Of a stretch of 64,000 nt of DNA, positions 20,126-28,131 are shown one piece after another (the first letter of the stretch is position 1; each line of letters starts with the position of its first letter). The translations under genes and the position numbers were made by a program. The DNA comes from Pectobacterium aroidearum (lineage in GTDB: Bacteria; Pseudomonadota; Gammaproteobacteria; Enterobacterales; Enterobacteriaceae). The notes under the pieces were generated by a model. The model did not search any database. It was not told where the DNA came from and worked only from the letters and a program-made list of their open reading frames with translations. The stretch covers positions 1,240,001-1,304,000 of the forward strand of contig NZ_CP065044.1 of the NCBI RefSeq assembly GCF_015689195.1, given 5' to 3'.

Positions 20126-20523
20126 TGATGATTAATAGTGTTGATGTCAGTTTATTAATTGATGGAAAAGAGACTCTTGGGACGATAGTTCTGAAGAAAG
20201 ACTCATCTTGTTTGATGACTTTACTTGTTAATGGGGAAGTTATAGAACAATCTCAAGCTAATGATTTTTTTTCTTGTCTCTGTAGTTTAAGAGATAAAGT
20301 AAAAAATATCACTTTCTTATGTAAAGGGGCAAAAAAGAATGTGTACCCTTCGAGAATGGCTAGACAGATGGCAAACGGAATAAAAGCTTATGAATTAACT
20401 TGGGGGAGGCAAGCTGATCGGGGTGATTTGGTTGGTATCTTTGATTATGAAGTAGAAGATTTAGTTAGCCCTGATGAGCAAAAAGAATATTTTGATAAAT
20501 GGATAAGTTCTCTGGGAGAGTGA
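20125..20523 (+). CDS. Putative immunity protein to the Rhs ADP-ribosyltransferase tip, copy A
   Basis: 132 residues from ATG 20125, which overlaps the Rhs stop by one base (TGATG); ATG 20128 is the alternative. Two in-frame GTG codons further upstream are less likely. The protein is small and acidic toward the C-terminus (DYEVEDLVSPDEQKEYFDKW), without a signal peptide, so cytoplasmic as expected for immunity against an ADP-ribosyltransferase. The DNA is AT-rich like the tip. I do not recognise the family; the role rests on position and coupling. Confidence 0.75.
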   Translation: MMINSVDVSLLIDGKETLGTIVLKKDSSCLMTLLVNGEVIEQSQANDFFSCLCSLRDKVKNITFLCKGAKKNVYPSRMARQMANGIKAYELTWGRQADRGDLVGIFDYEVEDLVSPDEQKEYFDKWISSLGE

Positions 20524-20535
20524 TTTCTTAATTAA

Positions 20536-20580
20536 AAAATAGCCGGAAGCGATCTGATGATCCTTCCGGCTATTTTATTT
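20536..20580 (+). terminator. Terminator after the immunity gene, copy A
   Basis: The stem AATAGCCGGAAG / CTTCCGGCTATT is followed by T-rich sequence. The same GCCGGAAG / CTTCCGGC stem follows the unrelated immunity gene at 33884-33913. Confidence 0.9.
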
Positions 20581-20598
20581 TTAGCAGTTAGTCAGCAG

Positions 20599-20823
20599 TT
20601 ATAAATTAATCTGCGTCTCAATAATAATCCTGCCTCTTTCCACCGTGACGGTCACGGGCATCCCAGTGATAAAGCCCGACTCTTCCAGCCAGCGGCCTTT
20701 AAGGTTGATGGCGGAGGGCGGGTTGGATTTACCATTATGCGGGGCGTATCCCACGGTGTAGTAACGCTCTGTTTTGCCTGCTTTATTAACGGTGACGCCT
20801 GACTTAGAATGTGCCTTAGCCAT
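20599..20823 (-). CDS. SymE-like protein, copy A
   Basis: 74 residues matching the SymE family: ERYYTVGYAPHN, PPSAINLKGRWLEESGFITGMPVTVTVERGRIII. SymE proteins have an AbrB-like fold and are either toxins of type I systems or nucleic-acid-binding proteins. It is convergent with the immunity gene and reads toward it. I see no obvious antisense RNA gene (SymR-like), though one opposite the 5' end cannot be excluded. SymE-like genes commonly sit beside Rhs tips. Confidence 0.82.
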   Translation of the reverse strand: MAKAHSKSGVTVNKAGKTERYYTVGYAPHNGKSNPPSAINLKGRWLEESGFITGMPVTVTVERGRIIIETQINL

Positions 20824-20902
20824 GATTAACTACCTCGTTTAGTTGCTTGTGGTGAGCGGCGTGGGTGAGGTGCGAACTCATCTTCGCCGCGCTAGTTATC
20901 CT

Positions 20903-21313
20903 TCAGTTACGCGCCTGAGCAATCAGAGCGCTTAACATCTCCGAAATCATCTTCTGTTTTGCCTTGGGCAAACTGTCTATCTCTTCAATAAGCTGTTGCC
21001 ATTTTGGCGTCGGGCCACGTTTACGGGCGGCCTTCTCTGCTTCCTTACCGAGTAAATCCTCAAGAGAAACTGATAACACTCTCGCCACGGCTGGGAGTAT
21101 GGAAATCTGTATCCGTCTTCTTCCTGCTTCCCATGCCTGTACAGCCTGCTGGGAAACGTTCAGCGCCTGTGCAACCTGCGTCTGTGTCATCCCAGCTTCT
21201 TTCCTCAGTGCGGTTATCCGCTTACCCAGTTCGGTGATAAAGACCTGTTCTTCATTGCTTATCGGTGCGGCCATAGTCGTTTTACCTGAAATCCTTTGTG
21301 ACCTGATGACCAT
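20903..21313 (-). CDS. XRE-family regulator, copy A
   Basis: 136 residues. The HTH is at about 30-85 (LGKRITALRKEAGMTQTQVAQALNVSQQAVQAWEAGRRRIQISILPAVARVLSVSLEDLL), followed by a basic linker and a helical C-terminus. The start at 21313 is preferred because GGAG lies 6 nt upstream; the inner ATG at 21274 has a poorer site. It is divergent from the primase gene with 113 bp between, an arrangement typical of a repressor controlling replication or excision genes. Confidence 0.9.
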   Translation of the reverse strand: MVIRSQRISGKTTMAAPISNEEQVFITELGKRITALRKEAGMTQTQVAQALNVSQQAVQAWEAGRRRIQISILPAVARVLSVSLEDLLGKEAEKAARKRGPTPKWQQLIEEIDSLPKAKQKMISEMLSALIAQARN

Positions 21314-21327
21314 AATCTACTCCATGT

Positions 21328-21348
21328 TTTACATTATACTGTTGTAAA
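21328..21348. promoter_or_regulatory. Inverted repeat in the xre-primase divergent region, candidate operator, copy A
   Basis: TTTACA and TGTAAA are separated by 9 bp, just upstream of the xre start and on the primase side. A TATACT lies inside, so a bound regulator would cover a promoter. The same sequence is at 28033-28053. Binding by the neighbouring XRE protein is inference. Confidence 0.5.
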
Positions 21349-21426
21349 TACTACTAGCTGATGTATATACTTGTCGAGTTATTTTTAGCCAAACCCTATT
21401 GACAGGTTTTTAGAGGAAATCCGTTT

Positions 21427-24324
21427 ATGGTACGCATCCCCGAATCCGAGTTGCAGCACCTGAAAGCCGCCGTGTCACTGGTTGAGGTGGTGCGTGCGCA
21501 GGGGCGCAAGGTGGTGAAGCGCGGCAAGGACGTCGTGGTGCTGTGCCCGTTCCATCAGGAGAAAACCCCTTCAATGGTTATCTCGCCGGACAAGAATCTC
21601 TATCACTGCTTCGGTTGTGATGCAGGCGGTTCGGTCATTGACTGGGTGATGAAGACGGAGAATCTCAGCTTGCCTCATGCGGTCGATAAGTTGCGGCGTG
21701 AGTTGGGGAGTGTGCCCGCCGCTGAGCCGTTGCCCCCTGTGGCGGATATCGCGAATGAACAAGAGCAGCAGGCGTTACTGCATCGCGTTACCGAGTTCTA
21801 TCATCACACCCTGCTCAATGCGCCGGAGGTCATCGCGTATCTGGAAAAACGCCGCCTCAATCATCCTGAGTTAGTCGCGCAGTTCCGCTTAGGGTTCGCC
21901 AACCGGACGCTGGGCTATCGTCTGCCATCGAAGAAGCTGAAAGACGGCGCAGCCATCCGGGCGCAGTTGCAGGCCATCGGGGTGATGCGTTCATCCGGCC
22001 ATGAGCATCTGGCGGGTTCATTAGTCGTTCCGGTTATCGACTTTAACGGTCGGGTGCGGGAGTTATATGGCCGCAAGGTGGGCGACCGTCTGCGTGTCGG
22101 CACACCAAAACACCTGTATCTGCCGGGGCCACACGGCGGGGTGTGGAACGAGCAGGCGTTAGTGGCGAGTAAGTCGGTCATCTTATGCGAATCACTTATC
22201 GATGCGATGTCGTTCTGGGTAGCGGGCTTCCGCAATGTCACCGCCGCCTATGGGGTGAACGGGTTCACAGAAGAAATGCGCGAGTCGTTTATCCGCCATG
22301 GCGTGAAACAGGTGCTAATCGCGTTCGATAACGATGCGGCAGGCGATGAAGGCGCGGTGAAACTGGCTGCTGCGTTAGCGGCTGACGGCATCACCCCGTT
22401 CCGCGTGGTGTTCCCGGCTGGCATGGATGCGAATGAATACCTGTGTAAAGTCTCGGAGCCGGAAGTGGCGTTCCGTGCGGTGGTTGAAGGCGCAATGGCG
22501 ATGGGGGAAGCCGTCAGAGCTGAACCTGAATCCGTGCCACAACGGAAAGCTACGCCACAGCCTGAAAAACCGTCTCAACCCGCCTCCTCTTTAGCTGCCG
22601 GGGTTGTGGTTGACGCCCTGCCGAACGGTGAGCTTGAGATAGCGCTGTCCGGCCAGCAATGGCGCATCCGGGGTATGGCATCGGTGAAGATCGGCAGCGG
22701 TGCAATGAAGGTGAACGCACAGGTTATCGACACGGCCAGCGGCGTGGTGTTCGCGGACAGCGTGGACATGATGAGCGCCCGGAGCCGGGCGGGTTATGCG
22801 CGGCTGGCTGCATCGGAGCTGGGGTTGGCGGAAAGCGACCTTAAACGCCATCTGGGGCGGGTGCTGCTGGCACTGGAAAACCACCTTGCCCAACCTGAAG
22901 CCAATGATGACCTCGCACCGGAACTGGATGATGCCGCGAAAGCCGACGCGCTGGCGCTGCTGCAAGACCCGAACCTTATCGGCAGGCTGACCGATGACCT
23001 TGCCGCCTGTGGCGTGGTGGGGGAATCGACCAACTTAGTGGCGGGTTATCTGGCGGCGGTGTCGCGCAAGCTGGATAAGCCGCTGGCCGTGCTTATCCAG
23101 TCATCAAGCGCGGCGGGAAAATCCTCGCTGATGGATGCGGTGCTGAACCTGATACCGCCGGAAGAGCGGCTGCAATACTCGGCGATGACGGGGCAGAGCC
23201 TGTTCTATCTGGGCGAAACGAACTTACAGCACAAGATACTGGCGATAGCGGAAGAAGAAGGCGTGCGGCAGGCGGCGTATGCGCTGAAGCTGTTGCAGAG
23301 TGACGGAGAACTGACCATCGCCAGTACCGGTAAGGATGATGCCACAGGCAATCTGGTCACCAAGCAGTACACGGTGAAAGGCCCGGTGATGCTGATGCTG
23401 ACCACCACGGCCATCGACGTGGATGAAGAGCTGTTAAACCGCTGTCTGGTTCTCAGCGTGAACGAATCCCGCGAACAGACCGAGGCTATCCACGCGTTGC
23501 AGCGGCACAAGCAGACGTTAGAGGGCTTGCTGATGGAGAACGAGAAAGGCTATCTCACCGAGTTGTACCAGAACGCGCAACGGTTACTCAAGCCGCTAAA
23601 AGTGGTCAATCCGTTCGCCAGTCAGCTCACGTTCCTGAGTGATAAAACCCGCACCCGCCGTGACCATATGAAGTACCTCACCCTGATACAGAGTATCGCC
23701 CTGTTACACCAGTACCAGCGGGAGGTGAAGCAGGTAGAACACCGTGGCACGGTTATCGAGTATATCGAGGTGGAACGGTCGGATATCGTGCTGGCCAATC
23801 GGTTAGCCCATGAAATCCTTGGCCGGACGCTGGACGAGATGCCGCCGCAGACCAGAAAGCTGTTGCTGTTAATACAGGGGATGGTCAATCAGTTAGCACA
23901 TACGCAGAACAGGAAACCGGGCGAGGTGCGCTTTACCCGCCGGGATATCCGCAACGCGACGCAGTGGAGTGACAGCCAGCTCAAGCTGCACTGCCTGCGA
24001 CTGGCTGAAATGGAATACCTGCTGGTTCATGGCGGGAGCCGGGGACACTTGTTGCAGTACGAACTGCTGTGGGATGGCACAGTGCCGGAAGGGGCGCACC
24101 TGTGCGGGTTAATCGAGCCGGAAGTCAGTGAAAAAGACGGGTACGACTTGCGCAAGTCTGGGTCTGGCAATGGCAAGTCGGGGTCAAGTCTGCCCCAAGT
24201 CGGGGCCAAGTCTGGGTCGGGAAAACCACTCCAAGCCGCAGCCGATAAGGGTTCATCTGTCGCAAGTCGGGTTAACGGCAAAAGCACGGTTCCGGCAAAG
24301 CCAGCTAAGCGCATCACATCGTAA
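21427..24324 (+). CDS. CHC2/Toprim primase-like protein with P-loop domain, copy A
   Basis: 965 residues. The N-terminal CHC2 zinc finger (Cys 40, His 43, Cys 61, Cys 64 in CPFH and CFGC) is followed by a DnaG-like domain. A Toprim region has CESLIDAM (about 251-258) and AFDNDAAGDEG (about 299-309). A C-terminal ATPase-like domain has Walker A SSSAAGKSSL near 560-569 and LMLTTTAID further on. The extreme C-terminus is a Gly/Ser/Lys-rich tail. Such primase-helicase fusions initiate replication of plasmids, phages and satellites, so the element may replicate as a circle. The start has AGAGGA upstream. The DNA is GC-rich, unlike the toxin and immunity genes. Confidence 0.88.
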   Translation: MVRIPESELQHLKAAVSLVEVVRAQGRKVVKRGKDVVVLCPFHQEKTPSMVISPDKNLYHCFGCDAGGSVIDWVMKTENLSLPHAVDKLRRELGSVPAAEPLPPVADIANEQEQQALLHRVTEFYHHTLLNAPEVIAYLEKRRLNHPELVAQFRLGFANRTLGYRLPSKKLKDGAAIRAQLQAIGVMRSSGHEHLAGSLVVPVIDFNGRVRELYGRKVGDRLRVGTPKHLYLPGPHGGVWNEQALVASKSVILCESLIDAMSFWVAGFRNVTAAYGVNGFTEEMRESFIRHGVKQVLIAFDNDAAGDEGAVKLAAALAADGITPFRVVFPAGMDANEYLCKVSEPEVAFRAVVEGAMAMGEAVRAEPESVPQRKATPQPEKPSQPASSLAAGVVVDALPNGELEIALSGQQWRIRGMASVKIGSGAMKVNAQVIDTASGVVFADSVDMMSARSRAGYARLAASELGLAESDLKRHLGRVLLALENHLAQPEANDDLAPELDDAAKADALALLQDPNLIGRLTDDLAACGVVGESTNLVAGYLAAVSRKLDKPLAVLIQSSSAAGKSSLMDAVLNLIPPEERLQYSAMTGQSLFYLGETNLQHKILAIAEEEGVRQAAYALKLLQSDGELTIASTGKDDATGNLVTKQYTVKGPVMLMLTTTAIDVDEELLNRCLVLSVNESREQTEAIHALQRHKQTLEGLLMENEKGYLTELYQNAQRLLKPLKVVNPFASQLTFLSDKTRTRRDHMKYLTLIQSIALLHQYQREVKQVEHRGTVIEYIEVERSDIVLANRLAHEILGRTLDEMPPQTRKLLLLIQGMVNQLAHTQNRKPGEVRFTRRDIRNATQWSDSQLKLHCLRLAEMEYLLVHGGSRGHLLQYELLWDGTVPEGAHLCGLIEPEVSEKDGYDLRKSGSGNGKSGSSLPQVGAKSGSGKPLQAAADKGSSVASRVNGKSTVPAKPAKRITS

Positions 24325-24369
24325 CGCTTCTTCCTTAACCTCTCTTCTCACCCCGCAGGACGCGCCGCC

Positions 24370-25428
24370 ATGACCCGACCCAAATCGCCCAGCCCGGAAG
24401 CCCTTTACCTTAGCAGCCTGTCACAGACGCTGCGCCAGTACACCACCGCTTACCTTGCGCACCTGACAGCGACAAACCACAGCCCACGCACGGTGGAAGG
24501 GTACGGTGAACGGCTGCGCCCGTTCGTGACGTGGTGTGAAGAGCGAGGACTGATGCAGGCAGCACAGGTAAGTCTGGCAGTGCTGGAAGCCTATCAGCGC
24601 CATCTGCACGGCTACCGCAAGGCGGACGGCAAACCGCTGGCACAAGGCGGGCAACTTAACCGCCTGACGTCCATCAGGATGTTGTTCCGCTGGCTGCTGC
24701 AACGCCACCATATCCTGTACAACCCCGCCGAACAGATGACGCTGCCGAAAGCGGAGAAACGACTTCCGGCGCAGATACTGAGCGAGGAAGAAACGGAAGC
24801 GGTGATGGACGCGCAGGACACCGACACGCTGACAGGGTTACGCAATCGTGCGGTACTGGAAATGCTGTGGAGCACGGGGCTAAGACGTTCAGAGCTGGCC
24901 GGGCTGATGCTGGACGATGTGGACGTGGGGCGCGGCGTTCTGGTGGTGCGACAGGGCAAAGGCAACAAAGACCGGGTGGTTCCGGTTGGCCTGCGGGCGC
25001 TGGTCTGGGTACAGCGCTATCTGGATGCGGTGCGGCCAAGGCTGACGACGAAGCACGACAGCGGTTATCTGTTCGTCACAATATGGGGCAAGCGGCTGGG
25101 ACGGGCGACGCTGACGATACTGGCAGGCCGGGCAATACGGAACGACGCGCACCTGAAAAAAGCGGGAGCGTGCCACGTGTTCCGGCACTCGATGGCGACA
25201 CAGATGCTGGAGAACGGCGCGGACACGCGGCACATACAAGCGATACTCGGCCATGAAAAGCTGGAGACCACGCAGGTCTACACGCGGGTTGCTATCGGGC
25301 ATCTGAAACAGGTGCATGAGAAAACCCATCCGGCAGAGCGCAAGCCGAAAACGCGACGCAGGAAGAAACGCAAACCGAGTGAGCCTAAGCCGGACACCAC
25401 GCCGCAGCCGGACAGCCCGAAAAAGTAG
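24370..25428 (+). CDS. Xer-like tyrosine recombinase, copy A
   Basis: 352 residues: SAM-like N-terminal DNA-binding domain (about 20-130) and catalytic domain. The catalytic set appears complete: Arg 172 in STGLRRSEL, Lys in GKGNKD, H-V-F-R (His 269, Arg 272), His in LGHEKLE, and nucleophile Tyr 304 in TQVYTRV. The C-terminus is a very basic Lys/Arg/Pro tail. It has no excisionase neighbour, so it may act Xer-fashion on the inverted-arm site at the element ends. It starts 45 bp after the primase gene and is probably co-transcribed with it. Confidence 0.93.
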   Translation: MTRPKSPSPEALYLSSLSQTLRQYTTAYLAHLTATNHSPRTVEGYGERLRPFVTWCEERGLMQAAQVSLAVLEAYQRHLHGYRKADGKPLAQGGQLNRLTSIRMLFRWLLQRHHILYNPAEQMTLPKAEKRLPAQILSEEETEAVMDAQDTDTLTGLRNRAVLEMLWSTGLRRSELAGLMLDDVDVGRGVLVVRQGKGNKDRVVPVGLRALVWVQRYLDAVRPRLTTKHDSGYLFVTIWGKRLGRATLTILAGRAIRNDAHLKKAGACHVFRHSMATQMLENGADTRHIQAILGHEKLETTQVYTRVAIGHLKQVHEKTHPAERKPKTRRRKKRKPSEPKPDTTPQPDSPKK

Positions 25429-26347
25429 CTCGCTCCCCTCCATCCCGCAGGACGGTGCAGGGCAAACGCTGCGCCGTCCATGGCGCACCGCTTGCCTTAT
25501 GTGGCTAAGGCGCTCCGGCGGTAAATGTCGCCCGGCCAGCGCTCACCGCCATCACTCTCTGCAAGCATCGTTGCTGGCCGAACGTCATTCAACATAATGT
25601 GGCATTACGCGCAAGTTGCTGAACGCAACCCGCGCGCAACACACATTATGTCGGCGCCGGGCAGGTTAAGGGCGCGCTGCGGTCTGCTTCGGCATCGGTG
25701 TGCGGCTGGCCGCCGGGGTTAGGCTCTTGGTGCGGTGTGGCGCACAGGGCTTCACCCTCTGCTGTCGGCATCGCGCCCGTTCTTCGGCTTCCACGGCGTG
25801 GCCGCCTTCCCTGGCGGCGCAGGCTGCGGCGTCAGTCTTCAGCAAACATCAACGTCAACAGAACAGGGGTTGTCGGCCTGACGGCCTTCGCTGAAAGGCG
25901 TTACCTCGCCCCCACCCCAACCCTGCTGCACTGGCTGCGCTCGGCTCGCAGTCGCCCGCTCCTTGCTCGTTGCCGTGCTCGCCATCTCCGCCCCGTGCGG
26001 CCCCCGCCGGGGGCCTCCCTGCTTAACGGCTTGTCTTGCGGGCCTCGCCAGCCCGCACCCGGCAGACGCTTCACCGTCCCACAGCAAGCTGCGGAACGGC
26101 TCGCGCCGCGATAAAACCGGGTTCAGCAGTAAAACGACTAATGGCAGCGGCTGACGCCGCTGCTATGATGTGGGGCAGGCAGACAGGGAAGTCAGAGCCT
26201 GGCGGTAGCGTGTCCGGGGGCAAAAGTGCGCGTCGGGGTGTTCGGGTTAAAACGTTGTTAAGCTGGCGAAAAACGTGACTTAAAAAGGCTGTTGCATCAA
26301 TAGGTTAAGTGCGCCAGAAAGTACGACTGCACCGGAGTTGTCCCTAT
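25429..26347. other. GC-rich non-coding end of the element, candidate origin region, copy A
   Basis: About 0.9 kb with no convincing gene; open frames here are short, overlapping on both strands and compositionally artefactual. It contains ACATAATGTG (25592-25601) with its exact inverse CACATTATGT (25642-25651), enclosing a smaller GTTGC/GCAAC hairpin (25615-25629), and an 8-bp stem at 26144-26163 (GCAGCGGC/GCCGCTGC). Inverted repeats beside a primase/recombinase pair suggest a replication origin or recombination accessory sites; this is inference. Confidence 0.5.
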
Positions 26348-26830
26348 GACCCGATAGGGCTGCTGGGTGGTAGAAGGGCATATGGTTATGTAAAAAATCC
26401 GCTCAGTTGGGTAGATCCCCTTGGATTGACACCGAAGGAAACAATAACGTACCGAGGGGATTCAAGAGATCCTAATACTATTTTTAATGAGGGTTTTCAG
26501 CCTTGGGGGGATAGTAATGATCTTTTTAAACACGCTTCCGATAATACATCTCCCCCTAGTAATTTTATAAGCACATCTAAATCACCAGAAGTAGCCGCAG
26601 AATTTGGTTCGCAGCTCTATACAGAAAGTGGCTATGTGTACGCTATAAGATCTAATAATGGCATAGATGTTAATTCTGTATTGGGAAAAGCGACACCATT
26701 CCCTCGTGAATTAGAGGTCGCAATTCCTCGGGGAGTTAAACCAGAGAATGTATTAGGTGTAACTCCGGTTAATGCCGATGGAACTTTTGGAAATTATAGT
26801 ATATTAAATCCTAAGCATTATGGGTGGTGA
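26309..26830 (+). CDS. Orphan Rhs tip, ADP-ribosyltransferase-like, copy B
   Basis: Carries the same tip as the full-length Rhs from DPIGLLGG to the end, with the R-S-E residues unchanged. It is cut off from a core and preceded only by about 13 codons from the end of copy A. The GTG at 26309 directly follows an in-frame TAA and has no good ribosome site, so it may not be translated. Without the Rhs cage it could not be delivered by the T6SS. Its immunity gene follows. Confidence 0.7.
   Translation: MRQKVRLHRSCPYDPIGLLGGRRAYGYVKNPLSWVDPLGLTPKETITYRGDSRDPNTIFNEGFQPWGDSNDLFKHASDNTSPPSNFISTSKSPEVAAEFGSQLYTESGYVYAIRSNNGIDVNSVLGKATPFPRELEVAIPRGVKPENVLGVTPVNADGTFGNYSILNPKHYGW
26342..26370 (+). other. 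Internal junction site (attP-like) between the two element copies
   Basis: CCCTAT (26342-26347), spacer GACCCG (26348-26353) and ATAGGG (26354-26359) form a perfect inverted-arm site with a 6-bp spacer, the layout of Xer/tyrosine-recombinase core sites. The 23-bp shared core is 26348-26370. This is the junction a circularised element would carry. Confidence 0.8.
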
Positions 26831-27228
26831 TGATGATTAATAGTGTTGATGTCAGTTTATTAATTGATGGAAAAGAGACTCTTGGGACGATAGTTCTGAA
26901 GAAAGACTCATCTTGTTTGATGACTTTACTTGTTAATGGGGAAGTTATAGAACAATCTCAAGCTAATGATTTTTTTTCTTGTCTCTGTAGTTTAAGAGAT
27001 AAAGTAAAAAATATCACTTTCTTATGTAAAGGGGCAAAAAAGAATGTGTACCCTTCGAGAATGGCTAGACAGATGGCAAACGGAATAAAAGCTTATGAAT
27101 TAACTTGGGGGAGGCAAGCTGATCGGGGTGATTTGGTTGGTATCTTTGATTATGAAGTAGAAGATTTAGTTAGCCCTGATGAGCAAAAAGAATATTTTGA
27201 TAAATGGATAAGTTCTCTGGGAGAGTGA
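26830..27228 (+). CDS. Putative immunity protein to the ADP-ribosyltransferase tip, copy B
   Basis: Same 132-residue product as the gene at 20125, again overlapping the tip stop by one base. It doubles the dose of the immunity gene. Confidence 0.75.
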   Translation: MMINSVDVSLLIDGKETLGTIVLKKDSSCLMTLLVNGEVIEQSQANDFFSCLCSLRDKVKNITFLCKGAKKNVYPSRMARQMANGIKAYELTWGRQADRGDLVGIFDYEVEDLVSPDEQKEYFDKWISSLGE

Positions 27229-27240
27229 TTTCTTAATTAA

Positions 27241-27285
27241 AAAATAGCCGGAAGCGATCTGATGATCCTTCCGGCTATTTTATTT
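27241..27285 (+). terminator. Terminator after the immunity gene, copy B
   Basis: Same GCCGGAAG / CTTCCGGC stem and T-rich tail as in copy A. Confidence 0.9.
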
Positions 27286-27303
27286 TTAGCAGTTAGTCAG
27301 CAG

Positions 27304-27528
27304 TTATAAATTAATCTGCGTCTCAATAATAATCCTGCCTCTTTCCACCGTGACGGTCACGGGCATCCCAGTGATAAAGCCCGACTCTTCCAGCCAGCGG
27401 CCTTTAAGGTTGATGGCGGAGGGCGGGTTGGATTTACCATTATGCGGGGCGTATCCCACGGTGTAGTAACGCTCTGTTTTGCCTGCTTTATTAACGGTGA
27501 CGCCTGACTTAGAATGTGCCTTAGCCAT
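27304..27528 (-). CDS. SymE-like protein, copy B
   Basis: Identical 74-residue product to that of copy A (20599-20823), in the same convergent orientation to the immunity gene. Confidence 0.82.
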   Translation of the reverse strand: MAKAHSKSGVTVNKAGKTERYYTVGYAPHNGKSNPPSAINLKGRWLEESGFITGMPVTVTVERGRIIIETQINL

Positions 27529-27607
27529 GATTAACTACCTCGTTTAGTTGCTTGTGGTGAGCGGCGTGGGTGAGGTGCGAACTCATCTTCGCCGCGCTAG
27601 TTATCCT

Positions 27608-28018
27608 TCAGTTACGCGCCTGAGCAATCAGAGCGCTTAACATCTCCGAAATCATCTTCTGTTTTGCCTTGGGCAAACTGTCTATCTCTTCAATAAGCTG
27701 TTGCCATTTTGGCGTCGGGCCACGTTTACGGGCGGCCTTCTCTGCTTCCTTACCGAGTAAATCCTCAAGAGAAACTGATAACACTCTCGCCACGGCTGGG
27801 AGTATGGAAATCTGTATCCGTCTTCTTCCTGCTTCCCATGCCTGTACAGCCTGCTGGGAAACGTTCAGCGCCTGTGCAACCTGCGTCTGTGTCATCCCAG
27901 CTTCTTTCCTCAGTGCGGTTATCCGCTTACCCAGTTCGGTGATAAAGACCTGTTCTTCATTGCTTATCGGTGCGGCCATAGTCGTTTTACCTGAAATCCT
28001 TTGTGACCTGATGACCAT
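27608..28018 (-). CDS. XRE-family regulator, copy B
   Basis: Identical to the copy A regulator at 20903-21313, with the same GGAG-supported start and the same TTTACA-N9-TGTAAA sequence upstream (28033-28053). Confidence 0.9.
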   Translation of the reverse strand: MVIRSQRISGKTTMAAPISNEEQVFITELGKRITALRKEAGMTQTQVAQALNVSQQAVQAWEAGRRRIQISILPAVARVLSVSLEDLLGKEAEKAARKRGPTPKWQQLIEEIDSLPKAKQKMISEMLSALIAQARN

Positions 28019-28032
28019 AATCTACTCCATGT

Positions 28033-28053
28033 TTTACATTATACTGTTGTAAA
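28033..28053. promoter_or_regulatory. Candidate operator, copy B
   Basis: TTTACA-N9-TGTAAA, as at 21328-21348. Confidence 0.5.
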
Positions 28054-28131
28054 TACTACTAGCTGATGTATATACTTGTCGAGTTATTTTTAGCCAAACC
28101 CTATTGACAGGTTTTTAGAGGAAATCCGTTT

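Larger units (their letters stand above)
19643..26347 (+). mobile_element. Tip-swapping integrative element, copy A (6,705 bp)
   Basis: The unit carries Rhs tip, immunity gene, symE-like gene (reverse), XRE regulator (reverse), primase-like gene, Xer-like recombinase and a GC-rich non-coding end. It repeats without visible difference at 26348-33052; corresponding genes are offset by exactly 6,705 bp. All three junctions share the 23-bp core. The gene content (recombinase plus primase) and junction structure fit an element that circularises and integrates at the rhs motif. I do not recognise it as a named element. Mobility is inferred from structure, not shown. Confidence 0.8.

Noticed and set aside
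25525..26278. Several open frames of 60-140 codons in the GC-rich element end (also at 32230-32983)
   Set aside because: They overlap each other on both strands, lack ribosome sites and have Arg/Pro/Ser-rich compositions expected from GC-rich non-coding DNA.
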